This document shows, piece by piece, positions 1 to 12,618 of a stretch of DNA of 64,000 nt. Within the stretch, counting starts at the first letter, position 1; each line of letters opens with the position of its first letter. Under the pieces are notes generated by a model. That model was not told the origin of the DNA. It made no database searches and saw only the letters and a list, made by a program, of their open reading frames with translations. The translations under genes were made by a program, and so were the position numbers. Origin of the DNA: Calliphora vicina (Eukaryota > Arthropoda > Insecta > Diptera > Calliphoridae); assembly GCF_958450345.1 (NCBI RefSeq), contig NC_088783.1:85767895-85831894 (forward strand), read 5' to 3'.

Positions 1-700
1 CGATTTAGTGTTGAAACTACTCCATTGACCATCAGTTTTGCAATCGTGTAAACACGAAAATATGTCATTGAATTACAAACTCTTGTTTAACAATGGCATG
101 GTCCATGACTGCATTACCTTTCGGAATAGCGGGTGTCTTTACCACATCTAGGTTAACCGAGACTGCCGGATATCCCTAAATGAGATTCCTGGATTCCTGG
201 ACACGATGAAAATCAGGGTAATTGTATAGCAGATCAATTGGCCAAAAGGGGTGCGATGATGAATGATGAGGAGATCGACCACTTTTCTGGTATTTCCCAG
301 ACTGCACAAAACAGGTGGACCAACGAGCCTTCCTGTGTTATAACAACGTCTACTTGGCCCGTATATGATACCAGCAGGACGAATCTACTTATAATTGGGA
401 CACATTCTAGAAGACTGGGCCTACGGTACAAAGACTACTGTAGGAACTGAGGAGGATACTGTGTCTCACCTACTCTGCTGCTCTGATAAATCAGAGGGAA
501 CGCATTCTCGGATGAGCTATCAAGGATAAGTCTTAGACGAATCTGCTCCTTCATCAAGGAATCTGGTTGGTTTAACTTGGAGACAACGGACGTATAATAA
601 ATACCCTGCTGTTGACCCCTTGGGTATCATAATGGGATCAGTTTTGAATGTACCCAAGTGAACTGCTTGAACAGTAGCTGCCCATGGAACCTAACCTCAC
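1..700 (+). pseudogene. 3' end of a non-LTR retrotransposon (RNase H region), decayed
   Basis: From about 196 the reading frame gives IPGH followed by GNCIADQLAKRGA, the C-terminal RNase H signature with the last catalytic Asp in ADQLA. After it come W-P-x-x-D-x-x-R-T and a DYCR segment, as in the RNase H tails of I, LOA or R1-type non-LTR elements. The frame stops at 448-450. Reading resumes in another frame as EEDTVSHLLCC, so at least one frameshift breaks it. Upstream of 196 the frame is not continuous. A tail rich in AACCTAACCT lies near 690-708. The RT part lies outside the window. RNase H would remove RNA from the RNA:DNA hybrid during target-primed reverse transcription; this copy cannot make the enzyme. 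The clade is uncertain. Confidence 0.7.
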
Positions 701-2689
701 CTAATCCTAAATAGAAAAATGTTATTCATTCGAATATAAATCTTATTTTTTTATATTCGAATGACAACACTAGTGTAATATCAACACTAGTGAACAAATA
801 CTTTAAAAGCCCTGTACTGAATCTTAGTAGTTTTAGCTGCCTAAACCAAACAAGTAGCTGAAATTAGTTTGTTTTTTTTATTCTCCCTTTATTCACAGGG
901 TTTATTTTGTCCCTTGGTTCACTGGTGAAATTGGCATTAATAATTTTCCCTAACCCTTTAAATATATTCTATTTATATTTTTTTGGTTGTTCCACTTGTC
1001 TTTATGTCATTCAGTATGTCTTCTTCCAGGCAGCAGCCATTTAGTCTATAACTCTTAAATACGAGTGCGAGTTGTACAACATTTTGGATTATAATGTTGG
1101 AAAAATATCAATAGAGGATTTGGTAGATATTATTTTATTGTATTATTTTCTGTTCTTGTTTCGGTTCTTTTCTTTATGTGTGAATGACACTCGTTGTAGT
1201 CATCAGCTACAATGTAAATCCATTTTATATGCTTTTCTCCACACATTTAATGTTATTATTTCATCATGGTTTTTTTGTATTATTTTATTCGTTTTATTGT
1301 TTGAAATAATATTTTTCATGGTGTTTTTTTTCATCTGACGATTTATTGAATGTGTGTTTTGTGGATTTTACTTTCGATTTCGTGCTTTTGCACACAATTC
1401 AATGGAGTAGAGAAGACAATCAATCGTCATCATGTTCAATCTCCAAGTGATTTTCATCTTCTGGTAATTTTAAGAATTGAAAGTATTTTTTTTTTCTTTG
1501 CTTCTTTTCTTTTTTTTTTGGTAATAAAAATATGGCAAAAATATGAAGTCATCCATGGCAGAGTTTGACTTTGTCTGTGTCTTTTGTCTTCATTTTTTGT
1601 TTCCTTTCATATTTATTTCTGATATTTGTATCTCTAGATGATTTATACTTTGTGACATGAATGTTGCTTGATCTGCTCCTTTTTAATAGTATGTCGCTGA
1701 TGTTGTTCTTTACTTTACTTATGTTAAGCTTTTATTTCTTTATCTGTCTCCTTCTCCTTCATCATCCATCCTCCTTGTTGTTAACGTTTCCTTGTCAAGG
1801 AGTGAGCAGAATTACACATCCAAATGAAAACAATAAAGTTTTTTTTTACCACTCAAGTCATAAAGCATTATTACTAAAATAAACAACAACAACATAAAAC
1901 CACAATAAGAACAACAAATACAACATATGTATCCAGATAAAACTTAATATTGTTGTTATTCTTGTTGTTGTTGTTGGTGGTGGTGGTGGTGGTGTAAATA
2001 AGTAAAAAACCATAAAATGGCAGAAATAATTTAGGTTCCTTTGTAGGGATTATAAAACATTTTAGAGATGGATGGGTGGAATGGATCGGATGGGAGGGGA
2101 TGGGTTTATTCATGTAAATGTAAATTTTACGACTAACTCACATACTCATCTGTATGCAGCTATAAATTCATTGAATATTTTTTCATATTATTACAATTTT
2201 TGGTTATTGCTGTTGCTGTGCTGTTGTTTTTGAATTTAAGTAGCAAATCAGGTAAGTGGCACGTGCATTCAACACGGCTGCTGGTGGCAATTTGAATGAA
2301 ATTAACATAAAATATTATTGAATTATAAATGAAAATGATGAATATGAATTTTAACTTGGTTTCACTGCGAGCTAATATGAAATCAATGTGAGCAATTATA
2401 CAGCAGAGGTGGAATTATATATTCGATTATGCTTTACATATTGAAATATTTTCATTGCATTAAATTATCGTAATAATTAGTAAATTGTTTAGTGGTAATA
2501 AAAAGAAAAACACCTAACCGTCGGAAGTGAATGGGAATATTAAAGATATTTTCCAATCGAAATTATTCAAATTGTGAAACTGTTTAAACTGTAATTAAAA
2601 TTCATGATAATGTTGTAACAGCAGAAATGGCTTCATGTAATTTAAATTCATTGTAGTTCCTTTGAAGCAGCAACACCACTTAATATAAC
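701..2689. other. AT-rich non-coding stretch
   Basis: I recognise no gene or element. The open frames here (for example 1072-1338, 1350-1568 and 1661-1882) are T-rich, hydrophobic chance frames. The only clear structure is a TTG/GGT microsatellite at about 1951-1994. Confidence 0.5.
1951..1994 (+). repeat. TTG then GGT trinucleotide microsatellite
   Basis: About five TTG units run directly into six GGT units, seen directly in the sequence. Confidence 0.9.
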
Positions 2690-2903
2690 AAAAACAAGTA
2701 ACAGTGCTATATTCGGCTGTGGCGAATCTTACTACCCTTCACCAAATGTAAGTTTAAAATAAGTATTTTAAATATTTTTTAAAACAAATATGTTTCAAAA
2801 TTTAAAAAAAATAATATTTTTAGTTTATTAGAGAAAAAATTTTATGTTTTTAATTTAAAAAAAATCGGCATAAAAAAATAATTTTCCCGGTTTTGACCCA
2901 TTG

Positions 2904-3498
2904 CACAGTGGGGCAGAATTTTCTTTAATAAGAAAAGAGTTAAGTCACCTCTTCGCCCAATTGAAAATCGTTTATTTTTGGATATACACACAGTTACTAA
3001 AGTATACGTACGATCGACATTTTGGGCTTTTTTTAAAAAATCATTCACTCACTCACTCATGACTGATGAGCCAGTGAATGAGTGAATGAATGAATGAGTC
3101 AGGCCTTGTATGTTTAAATATATAGATTTTTTAAAAAAAGTCCAAAAAATCGATATACTTTAGTAACTGTGTGTATAATCGATAATACTCTGAAGTCGTA
3201 TGTATATTATTGATTATTTAGTTGTCTAACTAACAAAAAATTCGAGACCGTTCGGTCTAAAAGTGCGACCTATATTTTTAAAATAGCGAACCAAGGTATG
3301 ACAAAATGGCAAGTGTTTAACAATTTTACATGTCGAAGGTACCCTACTTTGAGCACCCATAACGCCGCCCCTGGTCCCATTTTAATAACTTAAAGTGTAA
3401 TATTTCTTGGCTACACCCGCGTAAAATTTTATCCAGATCGAATCTGCGTTTAGAAATGCCAGATTTATTTCCAAAAAAATTTGATTCCCCCCACTGTG
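2904..3498. mobile_element. Transib-like MITE, 5-bp target duplication
   Basis: The ends read CACAGTGGGG at 2904 and CCCCACTGTG ending at 3498. Both are flanked by the direct repeat CATTG (2899-2903 and 3499-3503). The related repeats B and C carry the uninterrupted site, read as GACCCATTGTAG on the same strand, which shows the insertion and its 5-bp duplication directly. CACAGTG-type ends plus a 5-bp duplication fit the Transib superfamily, relatives of RAG1. No transposase is encoded, so this is a non-autonomous 595-bp copy. Superfamily assignment is inference. Confidence 0.65.
2983..3177. repeat. Imperfect inverted repeat (foldback) inside the Transib-like element
   Basis: The left arm (2983-3042) starts TATACACACAGTTACTAAAG and the right arm (3125-3177) is its near-complement. 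The loop carries opposed CACT/GAGT repeats (3044-3105), which can also pair. Confidence 0.75.
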
Positions 3499-3579
3499 CA
3501 TTGTAGGTACGCCTTACTTTGGCCTTATATATATACGCCATTGCAAAGGTCTTTGAAATATCTATTATTGGATATCCAT

Positions 3580-4125
3580 TTGAATTTGAATTTTCCTATA
3601 TTGAAAGTGACAGGAAAGACTTCAGGAGGAAGCTTATTCCACATACAAACAGTACGGCTAAAGAACGAATTTTCTCTGTAATGTGTTGTGCGATCCACTG
3701 TCCAGTCGACAACGAATTGGTGTGCACTTGCCGAAGAACGTGTGTTGCGTAAAAAGCTACGGGTTTCGGGAACAAGTTCCCTAATTTCTGCAGAGCACAT
3801 ACCATTGTAGTATCGGTAGAACAGTGAAATAGTAAGGAGATCAGTTGGAGTGAAGTAATTCTTACACCGTTTTAGAAAACCAAGGCACTTGAATGCTTCT
3901 TTCGACACTCGAAAAATGTGTTTTTTCCAGCGGACATCGCACTGAGTACTCATGCCTAGAACATCAGGAGCTTCTGATTCCTTAATATTTACACCACCCG
4001 TGAAAACAGATGGAGCAACATGATCTGTTGCGCGCTTGTGTGTTAACATACAACATTGTGTCTTGCGTGCGTTGAAATCGACTCTATTCGCACAACCGCA
4101 TTCAGGGATTGTCACAAGATCTTTT
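3580..4125 (-). pseudogene. Jockey-like non-LTR reverse transcriptase C-terminal fragment, frame open
   Basis: The minus strand reads without a stop through NARKTQCC, then LGM, the W-K-K-H-I block, EAFKCLGFLKRCKNYFTPTDLLTI, then SLFYRYYNGMC, RSFLRNTRSSASAHQF, TVDRTTHYRENSFFSRT and WNKLPPEVFP. These are the thumb and C-terminal blocks of Jockey-clade RTs. The segment normally between DLLTI and SLFYRYYNGM (with the RPKMEYNSHIW-type block) is missing, an in-frame internal deletion. The catalytic palm is absent, so it has no polymerase activity. Both ends join the DINE-like repeat: the last codons before the stop at 3525 (KWISNNRYFKDLCNGVYI) are encoded by repeat sequence also present in copies B and C. 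The open-frame start at 4115 is a GTG with no special support. Confidence 0.75.
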
Positions 4126-4410
4126 CTATATTAATAACTTATTAATCCATATATATATAAAAATCGAGGTTGTCCTGGTTTTTTCCTTATATTTGGACCG
4201 AACCGGTAGAATTCCCGATATATTGATATATGAATCATGTAAGTAAGTTATTTGGAGCTAAGGAAAGTTGATGGCAACATACAAACGGACATACGGACAT
4301 GGCTATATCGACTCCACTATCTATAACGATTCAGAATATATATACTTTGTGGGGTCGCAAATGAAAAATGTAGAAATTACAAATGGAATACCACTCATGG
4401 TAAAGAGTCT

Positions 4411-5689
4411 AAAAATAAATACTTCGAATTTAGTTTAAAATGTATTTTCTATTGTATATTAAAACAATTAAGAAAAACAAAGGTCAGTCTGAGCTGGAGT
4501 AAACCCCTCAAAAGTATTTAGGGCCTTCCTGTAAATGTGGTTGTCTCGAAACCAATCATTTCCCCCCTATTAAATCGTTTTGTATGTGTTTTGTATCACT
4601 GACAAATAGCAAGCAGCAGTGGGCGTTAATGAGATTGCCAGCAAGCAATAAAATTACAAATGACGGAGTAATATTCAAATCTAATCAAATAACTACAATC
4701 TGCTGTGTGTTACCACTTCTCAACAGGATTTTACAAAATTGTAATTTGATTATGTTCACACCCAAATGTGAATTCTATCAAGCAACAGAACAAGAATGTC
4801 ATTTTGTATAAATTTAATTTATTAGTTTTTTGATTTATAAAATAGAAAACAAACCCCCATTATATTTATTCACATAAATAAATTAAACAAAAATATACAG
4901 ACACACGCGGATATTAATACATGTACTACATTAGATTGGCTCAAGAAAACAAAAGAAAATCTGATTTTTATAACATTTCGAAATGCCTTTTAAATGACCA
5001 TAAAAATGAAGATAATTTTTCAGTTCTTTTTCTCTGCCTTTGAAGGTTTGGGTCTCACTCTTGCATTGATTTAATGTTCGATGTCGCCTAGCTGTGCCGC
5101 AAAAACTTGGAGAAGTCGCTCCAAATTTTGAACTTAAGGGTGAGTTCTAAAACTTAAAATTAATTAAACTCAATTTAGTAGGGGTGTCTGAAAACATTAT
5201 GTTGAGAGGTCGAGCCGGTCTAATGTAGATTCATTAACTGACATTTTGTAATAAAAATTACTGAGAATTTAACTTACAGTCATTATTGTTTATGAACAAG
5301 AGAAAAAAAAATGAAATAATTGTACTGGGTTATCTCCTAAATCACCCACATTTATCTTAACAAAAATTGTTGGTCGATTTGAAATCTAATGCACGAGTAT
5401 TTGTCAAAACCAACAAACAACATGGTAGACACACATACTAAGTACTCCAAAAAAATATTGGGCATAAAAGCAAACAGAAGAAGACAGAAATGACAGGAAA
5501 TTTTGACAATCTACATACGGGAAATGACCTGGACTTTATAATAACTGTGGCTGTGTGGCTGTCTGATTGTGTGCATGAGTTTAAATGTCACATGCTGCTA
5601 CATCATATAAAACCAGACTTATTTATCCATCTAAAACTAAGTGGTACACATAGTTTAAGGATACATCCATCCAAATCCTTAAATACACA
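4411..5689. other. AT-rich non-coding stretch
   Basis: I see no recognisable gene or terminal-repeat element. The short frames at 4584-4811 and 5490-5732 have no recognisable motifs. Confidence 0.45.
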
Positions 5690-5849
5690 TAGGGTGGCCC
5701 TTATTTTTCAGTTTTGCGACTTTCGATTTTGATCCAAAACACGAAACTTTAAACAAAATTTGCAACCTCTAAACGTTATCTGATTTTGCTCAAATTTTCA
5801 GCATATGGATGTTTTTTCAATGACAAAGAACAATTTTGGGTCCACCCTA
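5690..5849. mobile_element. Short MITE with TAGGGTGG ends
   Basis: TAGGGTGGCCC at 5690 is matched by the inverse complement GGGTCCACCCTA ending at 5849, giving an 8-bp perfect core plus a further CC. The TAGGG end resembles the hAT-like MITEs elsewhere in this window, but I cannot find a matching 8-bp flanking duplication (AATACACA versus GTGTGTAT). The element type is therefore tentative. Confidence 0.5.
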
Positions 5850-7141
5850 GTGTGTATTCATGTCTGCTGGTTTGTTGGCATTTGTGTGTAAGTATCTCTC
5901 AGTTTGTTCTCAAAATGAAATCTGTGTATGGATGTAAATATGTTTGGCTGTATGAATGATTGGTACTTGTATACTCACTCATAAAATTTGCAAAAGTACT
6001 AGAGATTTATAACAAACCGTATTTGAACTCCTTTTTTTTATTCACATACTCTAAACATCCATACATAGATACGAACAAACATGTCAGTTTGAATCTGGGT
6101 GTTCAATGTGTTTGTTGGTGAATGAATGAATGTCTGTCTGGTTGTATGCTTTAGAAACATGTTTTATCTAGTGGATCTTTTTTATAGCTTTTCGTAGTAC
6201 ACTGTTATTGCAATTGTTATTATTGTTACTGTTGTTGCTGTTTTTATTTTAGTATTGTATTTTCTCCACTTTATATATGCTGCCGTTTTATTATTGTATT
6301 TGGTTCAATACAATTTTCAAATATTCATTCATTCAAGTTCCACTTTATACAATATTCCAGCATTTAAAGATATAAAATTTTCATTTTGTCACTTCAGTTG
6401 AAAACTAGTTTCTTTGGAAAAATTTAAGATGGTAAAACTAAAAACACATGATAGAAGTTCCAGTCGTAGACAAAAAACATAGATCAGAAACTCTACTGTC
6501 AAAGACCTAACTCAGTTGTCAAAAACTTAATTTGTGAGAATTCATTAGTAAAAAAATCTCTGTGAAAACAAAAACAACACTCGTATGTGTGATTATTTTG
6601 AATAACATTTTTGTTGGAGTTTATTTCTAGTTCTCGCTCTTTCCAGTTCTCGCTGGTTCCAACAATGCGGCCGGGCCAATCGCAAAATAAATTGGAGCAA
6701 TTGTGAAAAATATTGCTGACCTTGTAAACTTTGCAAACATTTTTAAAGATGTTTGCAAGAAGTGGTTGATGTTCAGTTATCTTTGAAACATGACCCTTAA
6801 AATGGAGAGGAGCTGGACTTTCAGAATATTGTTTTTGCAGGTTCCCACCAGCCTTGTAACTTTTGCAAATAAAAACCTATGTTAAAGAGTTTTATGTTTC
6901 TGAAATGCCTCCTCTATTGTAAAGAACAGCCAGCAAGCAAAAAAGCTTTCTTATCAAAATTAATGAATTTTTTCATACTCATTTCGAAATTTTTAATTTA
7001 GATTATTTTTCACACCTAGTCGGATTATTATATTGGAAAAAAGTCTTGAGATATTAGATTGGAGTTTGTTGAAATAAGAGAATATTTTTAGAAAAACTAT
7101 AAGAGATAACTTAGAGAAAATAAATTGTCTGTATTCAAAGT
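5850..7141. other. AT-rich non-coding stretch
   Basis: I recognise no gene, RNA or bounded element. It contains several short GAATGAATG and TTGTTG tracts. Confidence 0.45.
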
Positions 7142-7650
7142 CGACTTTGATACCCTGTATCTTATGTTGCAGAGTTGTTTTTTGGAAATAAGTCGGTATC
7201 TCGGGAACTATTGGAGATATTGTTACGAAATTTAAAACTAAAAAAAATAAAATATGATGATATTCCATGAAAAAAAAAATTCCATAAAAAAATAAAACTT
7301 TGAATAATTGTTAGCAAGTTTTTCTTATTTTATTTAATATATAGCAGATATTTTAAAAATAAATTTTGATCCTGAAGTAAGTAAGCCCGCCGTATCTAAA
7401 AAATCATAAAAAGATCGAACAAAATTATAGATCTTCTAAAGGACTATTTATATTTTAAATTTCAGCTCATTCGGTTCATAAATGGAGACCCGAGGTGACC
7501 AACTTGGGTCATGCGCTATGAAGCTGAACTAATTAAATCCACTCCAAAACACTTCAGTGAAATTTCGTAACAATATCTCCAATAGTTCCCGATATACCGA
7601 ATTATTTAAAAAAAAAACGTTTCTAAACCACTGTGCGTTATGTTTACAAA
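7142..7650. repeat. CACTGTG-ended repeat family, copy 1, with opposed arms
   Basis: The right part holds ACCCGAGGTGACCAACTT, GTAACAATATCTCCAATAG and an A-rich tract, ending in AAACCACTGTG near 7635. The block at about 7165-7245 is the inverse complement of 7557-7610 (CTATTGGAGATATTGTTACG), so the copy is partly a foldback. Related copies lie at 13930-14370 and, interrupted, at 47432-50045. Confidence 0.65.
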
Positions 7651-9277
7651 GTGGTCACAAATTTAATTTTCTGAAAGCTGATGTCCTCCTGTACGTTTTG
7701 TTTTGCTATTGGACTAAATCTGTTGTGGTAATATTTAAATGATAATTCAAAATAAAACTTTTCTTAAGTATTTTCCAGCATCACATCAAGCTTATAGAAT
7801 CCAAAGTAAGTAAATTGCATTCAGAAATGTCAACACAATTTTAAAGTACTGCATTTACCTTAGAACAGCCAGCAAACCAACTGCCTCCCCCCATTCGAGT
7901 GTTTATAATACTTTTCAAACATTTCTGTTTGTATATGAAGAATATTTTTCAGTTTTGGTTTAATACTCTTCAGCAGTGACTGACTGTATGACTGCCATCG
8001 TCACTTGACTGAATTTTTTCTTTTCAGTCGTAATATTTAGATGGATAAAAGCACACTAAAACCATAGAACAGAAATTGTTTTTCTAGCTTAATCGATGTT
8101 TTTTTTCGGTACAATTTGATTTATAAATTTAATTGTGTCTTTTCATTCCGAGTGAAATAGTAAAATGGAAAAGTACCGAGTAATTTATTTTGTTTTTACC
8201 AAAACAGTACCGCCATGGTCACTGACGCTGGCTGCCACCACCAACAGCACAGAAAAACCGCCACAGAAAATTGTATTTTATGGCCTTTACTGGGTTTGTT
8301 ATTGTTTTTCTATTTGTTTTATTAGTTTGCCTGTAACCATTCATTCATTCATTCATCCATCCATCTATATTTATTTATTTGTTTTTTGGACACAAATTTT
8401 AATTCTGTTTTTCATTTTCCAGGGAGGAATGGAACTTGAAATTCAGTTTTCGTCATGTATGTATGATATGGAGGCGACAGTTTGTTTTTGTGAAAAAATA
8501 AAAATATTTTAAATTCAGGTAGTTTAACGTAATAATTCAATAATTTAGTTTGTTGCCGGTACAATTTATTTCATTCAATAAACATACATATTTTATCTAT
8601 TCACGTTGCGAGTTTTATCAATAAATTCATTTCGATTTTTAATGGTTTATCTCTGGTCTGTAAAAACGTATGAAAAATGTTGTTCTGCAGCCATTTGATT
8701 ATCTCGTTTTAAATGATCTTTTATTTTGTGTGTTTTATTTGTTAGCAAAAACAGCTGTTTTATAACGCTGTAGGTAGAGACGTGTGTCCTGCTGTAATTA
8801 AAAATAGCAGATGCATTTTGTGGTGCTGTGTGGTAGGTATTGTAAAAGTAACCCAGCAAAACATGTTAAGAAAGAAAGTTATATTTGCGGGCAAAATATA
8901 AAAACTAGAATGTTTACTGGGTCAAAATGCATGCAGTTAATTGTTATTGACACAATAAAAACTAAAACGCACAGCGTTTACAAATGTATCGTTTCCCATT
9001 ATCTTCTGCACCACCACTCGTGGTGAATGTGGGCATATATAAGAGTGTAATTCTGTATGCATTACTGAAAAATATTGATGTAAGTCCCCACAAATTATTG
9101 TATATAAGTATTATTTATCCTTGTTAAATTCCATGTATGTTTGTGTAAAACATGTTCATGTTTACAATTGGTCTAAGCAGTTTGTTATTCAAAATTAGCA
9201 AACTCAGATTAATAGAAAAAATGAAAAAAAAACAAAAAAAAGAGACAACCTTAAACAAATTTTATATATTTATTTAT
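7651..9277. other. AT-rich non-coding stretch
   Basis: I recognise no gene. The 115-codon frame at 8165-8512 lacks any family motif and is dominated by ATTCATCCATCC-like low complexity. Confidence 0.45.
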
Positions 9278-9725
9278 ACCCTTCACCATGATTGGCAAGA
9301 CCCCACAAAGAATATATATTCTGGATCGATATAGATAGCGGAGTCGATATAGGCATGTCCGTCAGTATGTTAAAATCAACTTTCCGTAGCCCCCAAATAA
9401 CTTACAAACATGATTGATACATCAATATATCGGAAAATCTACCGGTTTGGTTGCCTTTAAAATCGAGAATATCGGCCCACAAATGGCTGAGATGTAAGGA
9501 AAAACCGGAACAACTTCGATTTTTGGCCTATTTTTGATTACTAAGTCTTTAATATAGGCAATATGGATATCTAATGATAGATATTTCAAAGTCCATTGCA
9601 ACGATGTACATAAGGCTATAGTAAGTTGGAACTACAATGGGTCAAAATCGGGAAAAATATTTTTTGTAAATTTTGTGTATAAATGGATTTTTGTCATAAA
9701 TTTTTTTTTCACTAATAAATTTAAA
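9278..9725 (+). repeat. DINE/INE-1-like dispersed repeat, copy B (3' truncated)
   Basis: It starts at TATACCCTTCACCATGATTG, then CCCCACAAAGAATATATATT and GCGGAGTCGATATAGGCATG. It runs through CTAATGATAGATATTTCAAA and TACAATGGGTCAAAATCGGG before fading in A/T tracts near 9725. The GGTGAAGGGTATA terminus seen in copy C is missing. It supplies the empty site used to date the insertions in copy A. Confidence 0.75.
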
Positions 9726-12385
9726 AAAACAATTTTGTAATAATACATGGCAAGATCCATGTGAAAACGGACAGCAGTCGGTTTTACCATCTCCGATTTT
9801 AATGAAATTTACCACATACATAATATATCCAATACGTTTCTCATATCATTGCATTTTTCAATGGAAACTCATTCCGATGTAAAAATATTTTTCTTTATAA
9901 CTCCTGAACTAATCGAGTCTCCATCGAAATTATTTTGCATGAATATAGTAGAGAGTTTATATGTCCTCATACCATGTTCTTTTTGAAATTTTAACACCGC
10001 GATCTTTGATATTTTTTACATTGAAATAAATACTCTGAATATTGACCTTTAACCTTTTGGAAGTAAAAAATTTTATTCACACCATTTTAAGGACAATATC
10101 TTTGGCTTTAAAATGGAGTCAAAAATTATGCTGGTCTTTGAGTAGTTATGGGCAATTATGTGTATATAATTTTACACAATTTTAACAAATTTTTCAATTT
10201 TCAAATAGCGATGTTTTTAAAATGGAAAGGGTTTCTGATGAAAAAGTTATTGATTTGAGGAAAGAGTTCCGTAAGAAAGAAAGAGGAACCGTAATATGTG
10301 TGGTAAATTTCATTAAAATATTTTCTTTCAGTTATTTGTTTTATTTTAACGCCAATAACTTGAAAACAGTTTAATATTCTCATGTGAAAATGTTTTTTTT
10401 TTAAACACACCGCCATAAGCAAACAAAAATCAGTACAAGCACACATTTCGGTTGATAATTAAGGTTTGTTTAAATATCACATAATAATATTATTGAATAT
10501 TGTTTAAATTTAACATTATCACCTCGACTTTAAAAAGAAATCGCATTAATATATAAGAAAACTTTTGAAATCTCTTGTTTGGCTACAGATTAAAAAACAA
10601 AATAAGTGGTTTTAGATGGAATCGATAAAGGGATTATTTACTAGACTGAGATATTTAAAATGTCAAAAGTCTCTTAAAATGTTTACTAATGCATAGAGTT
10701 TTTTTTGGGAAAAAAACAAAACTACTTACAAACACATTCTGTTTCCATTAATTTAATATAATGTGTGTTTCTTTCTTTTTTTCTCTTACTTAATATTTAA
10801 GACAAGACGTTTTCCAGCATTGATTTTTAGGCAGAAGATTATTTGACTTTGTTATCACACGTGTTCATAACAAAGAAAGTTTATTAGAAATGTCTAGAGA
10901 TTTCATATCAAATCAATCAAATGTGAACAGAAAAAAATCGTAACAACTTTTTACCTACAATCCACAAAAACGAAAACAAAAAAATAAAAAATTTCATTAA
11001 AGTCTAGGAAATTTGTCACAGGTGAATTGATTTCTTTTTTTGTTTTTTTATTTCTTTAATTTTCATATTGACTACTTAATAAAAGTTCTTACTAACATAT
11101 TTAAAACTTTCTTTTCAAAAAAAGAAAAAAGTTCAAATCAATTTGTTTGAAGTTAAAAAAAAAAATACCTCCTATAAACCTTTTCCAAACTTGCATAAAA
11201 GAAATTGTTAATAAATTATTGTATAAATATTAAATAAAGAAATCTAATATCAAAATGAATTTCCAGACAACAAAGAAATTTAAAACAAAACGAAAATAAA
11301 AAAGCAAAAGGAAAAGGAAAATAGTTTAAAGATTAAATGAACTTTATGGAGAGAATTGCTATATGAGAATAGTGTTATTAATTAAAAAAGTTGAGTTAAA
11401 TCTATGAGAAACTCATCTGAATAAACTTATGATGGTTTTGTTGTTTTACAGGTTCAAATAGTACCAAAAAAGTACATTTCCATTAACCTACGTTGAGCAA
11501 TGATTGATTTTGTTTAACACAATGTGAGCACAACATTAACACAATTTGTTACAATTTTCTTATTTTTCTGACTTTTATATCGTCATCGTTGTGTTCTTGT
11601 CCTTTTGCATTTTATTTTCAAATATTTCTGTTGAATTGCTTAGTTGTCAGTCTTTCGTTACGTCTTCCTTGTTTAACGCAATAATGTGTGAAATTGTCAC
11701 AATTTGTTGTTGCAGAATTTGTGGTCTGTAACACTCCTCTTGAATTTATATTTTATTTAAAATGTTTTTTATGTTTTTTTTACATGTGAACAAAGGAATA
11801 GAAACGTCTTCATTCATTTTGACAACATTGCAATGTACAAATTTAGTCTCATAACGTGTCTATTTGATGTGAGGAGCACCATCTAAGTGATGAATGAGTC
11901 ATTCTATGTAAGTGAAACACTAATAAATATTCATCTAAGTCTGATATTCTAAAGAATCTGTTTGTATGTGTAAAACATGCTCGCGTCTAAACTAACCAAT
12001 CAAAATTAATAAGATTCACACAAAAATGTTTATCATTGTCCTAAGCATTTTGGTATTGAAAATCAACAAAATCGGTGCAGTATGGTAAACAGAATGAAAC
12101 AAAATGTGAAACAACCTCAAAAAATTTATGAATTTTTCCCAAAACAGTTTTCAACTTTGTTAAGTTATCATACTGTGTTGTTGTAACTGTGATTATTGTT
12201 GCTGGAGGATTTTTAAGATTCGGCTCAGACGAATATAGCATCCTATCATATTTATTCTTCAAAAAGTATTTTAATGTATGGCTTGTAACTGGTTAAGTTC
12301 GTGGGCGTTTTTATCTATTTCTATAATTTTGCAAATTTTGTGTAATTTCTAAACTGTTTTAATTTGTGACGAATTTGTGACGTTA
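9726..12385. other. AT-rich non-coding stretch
   Basis: I recognise no gene or complete element. The block at about 9740-10190 has the texture of dispersed-repeat sequence, but I find no partner or terminus for it in this window. Confidence 0.45.
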
Positions 12386-12616
12386 CCCAATAAGCACAAT
12401 AGCCCCAAAAATTCAAGCACTTGAACATTTTGTTGGAATTTGACCAGAATGCAAATTAATTAATTTGAAAAATTAAATATTTTTCAAACAAAAAACATAC
12501 TGGATAATGCTACTGAAATAAAGTGTAATAAAACTGTAATTCAATTGCTTGACTATAATTCAAGACTTGAATTACACTTGCTTTCAACATGAATTCCAAT
12601 AAAAATGCTTATTGGG
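12386..12616. mobile_element. MITE with CCCAATAAGCA ends and TA duplication
   Basis: The 11-bp perfect terminal inverted repeats CCCAATAAGCA and TGCTTATTGGG are flanked on both sides by TA (12384-12385 and 12617-12618). Short size, no coding capacity and a TA duplication suggest a Tc1/mariner-type MITE. A TTA-type target for another superfamily cannot be excluded. Confidence 0.7.
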
Positions 12617-12618
12617 TA

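Larger units (their letters stand above)
2690..4410 (-). repeat. DINE/INE-1-like dispersed repeat, copy A (with two insertions)
   Basis: On the minus strand it begins near 4410 with CATGAGTGGTATTCC and then the CCCCACAAAGTATATATATT block. Next comes the GGAGTCGATATAGCCATGTC block (about 4290-4315), close to the hallmark block of Drosophila INE-1/DINE-1 elements. It ends near 2693 with a hairpin-forming ATTCGGCTGTGGCGAAT and a TTACTTGTTT-type terminus. Copies B (9278-9725) and C (62026-62645) share the same blocks, so all three can be aligned inside this window. Copy A is enlarged by a CACAGTG-ended element and by an RT fragment. Assignment to Helitron-derived INE-1 is by resemblance. Confidence 0.7.

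Noticed and set aside
1072..1882. Three consecutive hydrophobic plus-strand frames
   Set aside because: F/L-rich translations are expected from T-rich DNA. No splice structure or conserved motif links them.
8165..8512. 115-codon plus-strand open frame
   Set aside because: No family motif. The middle is encoded by ATTCATTCATCC simple repeats, and hydrophobic runs reflect T-rich DNA.
8852..8921. 70-bp mini element with CCCAGCAAAACAT and ATGTTTACTGGG ends
   Set aside because: The inverted repeat is imperfect and no consistent flanking duplication is visible.
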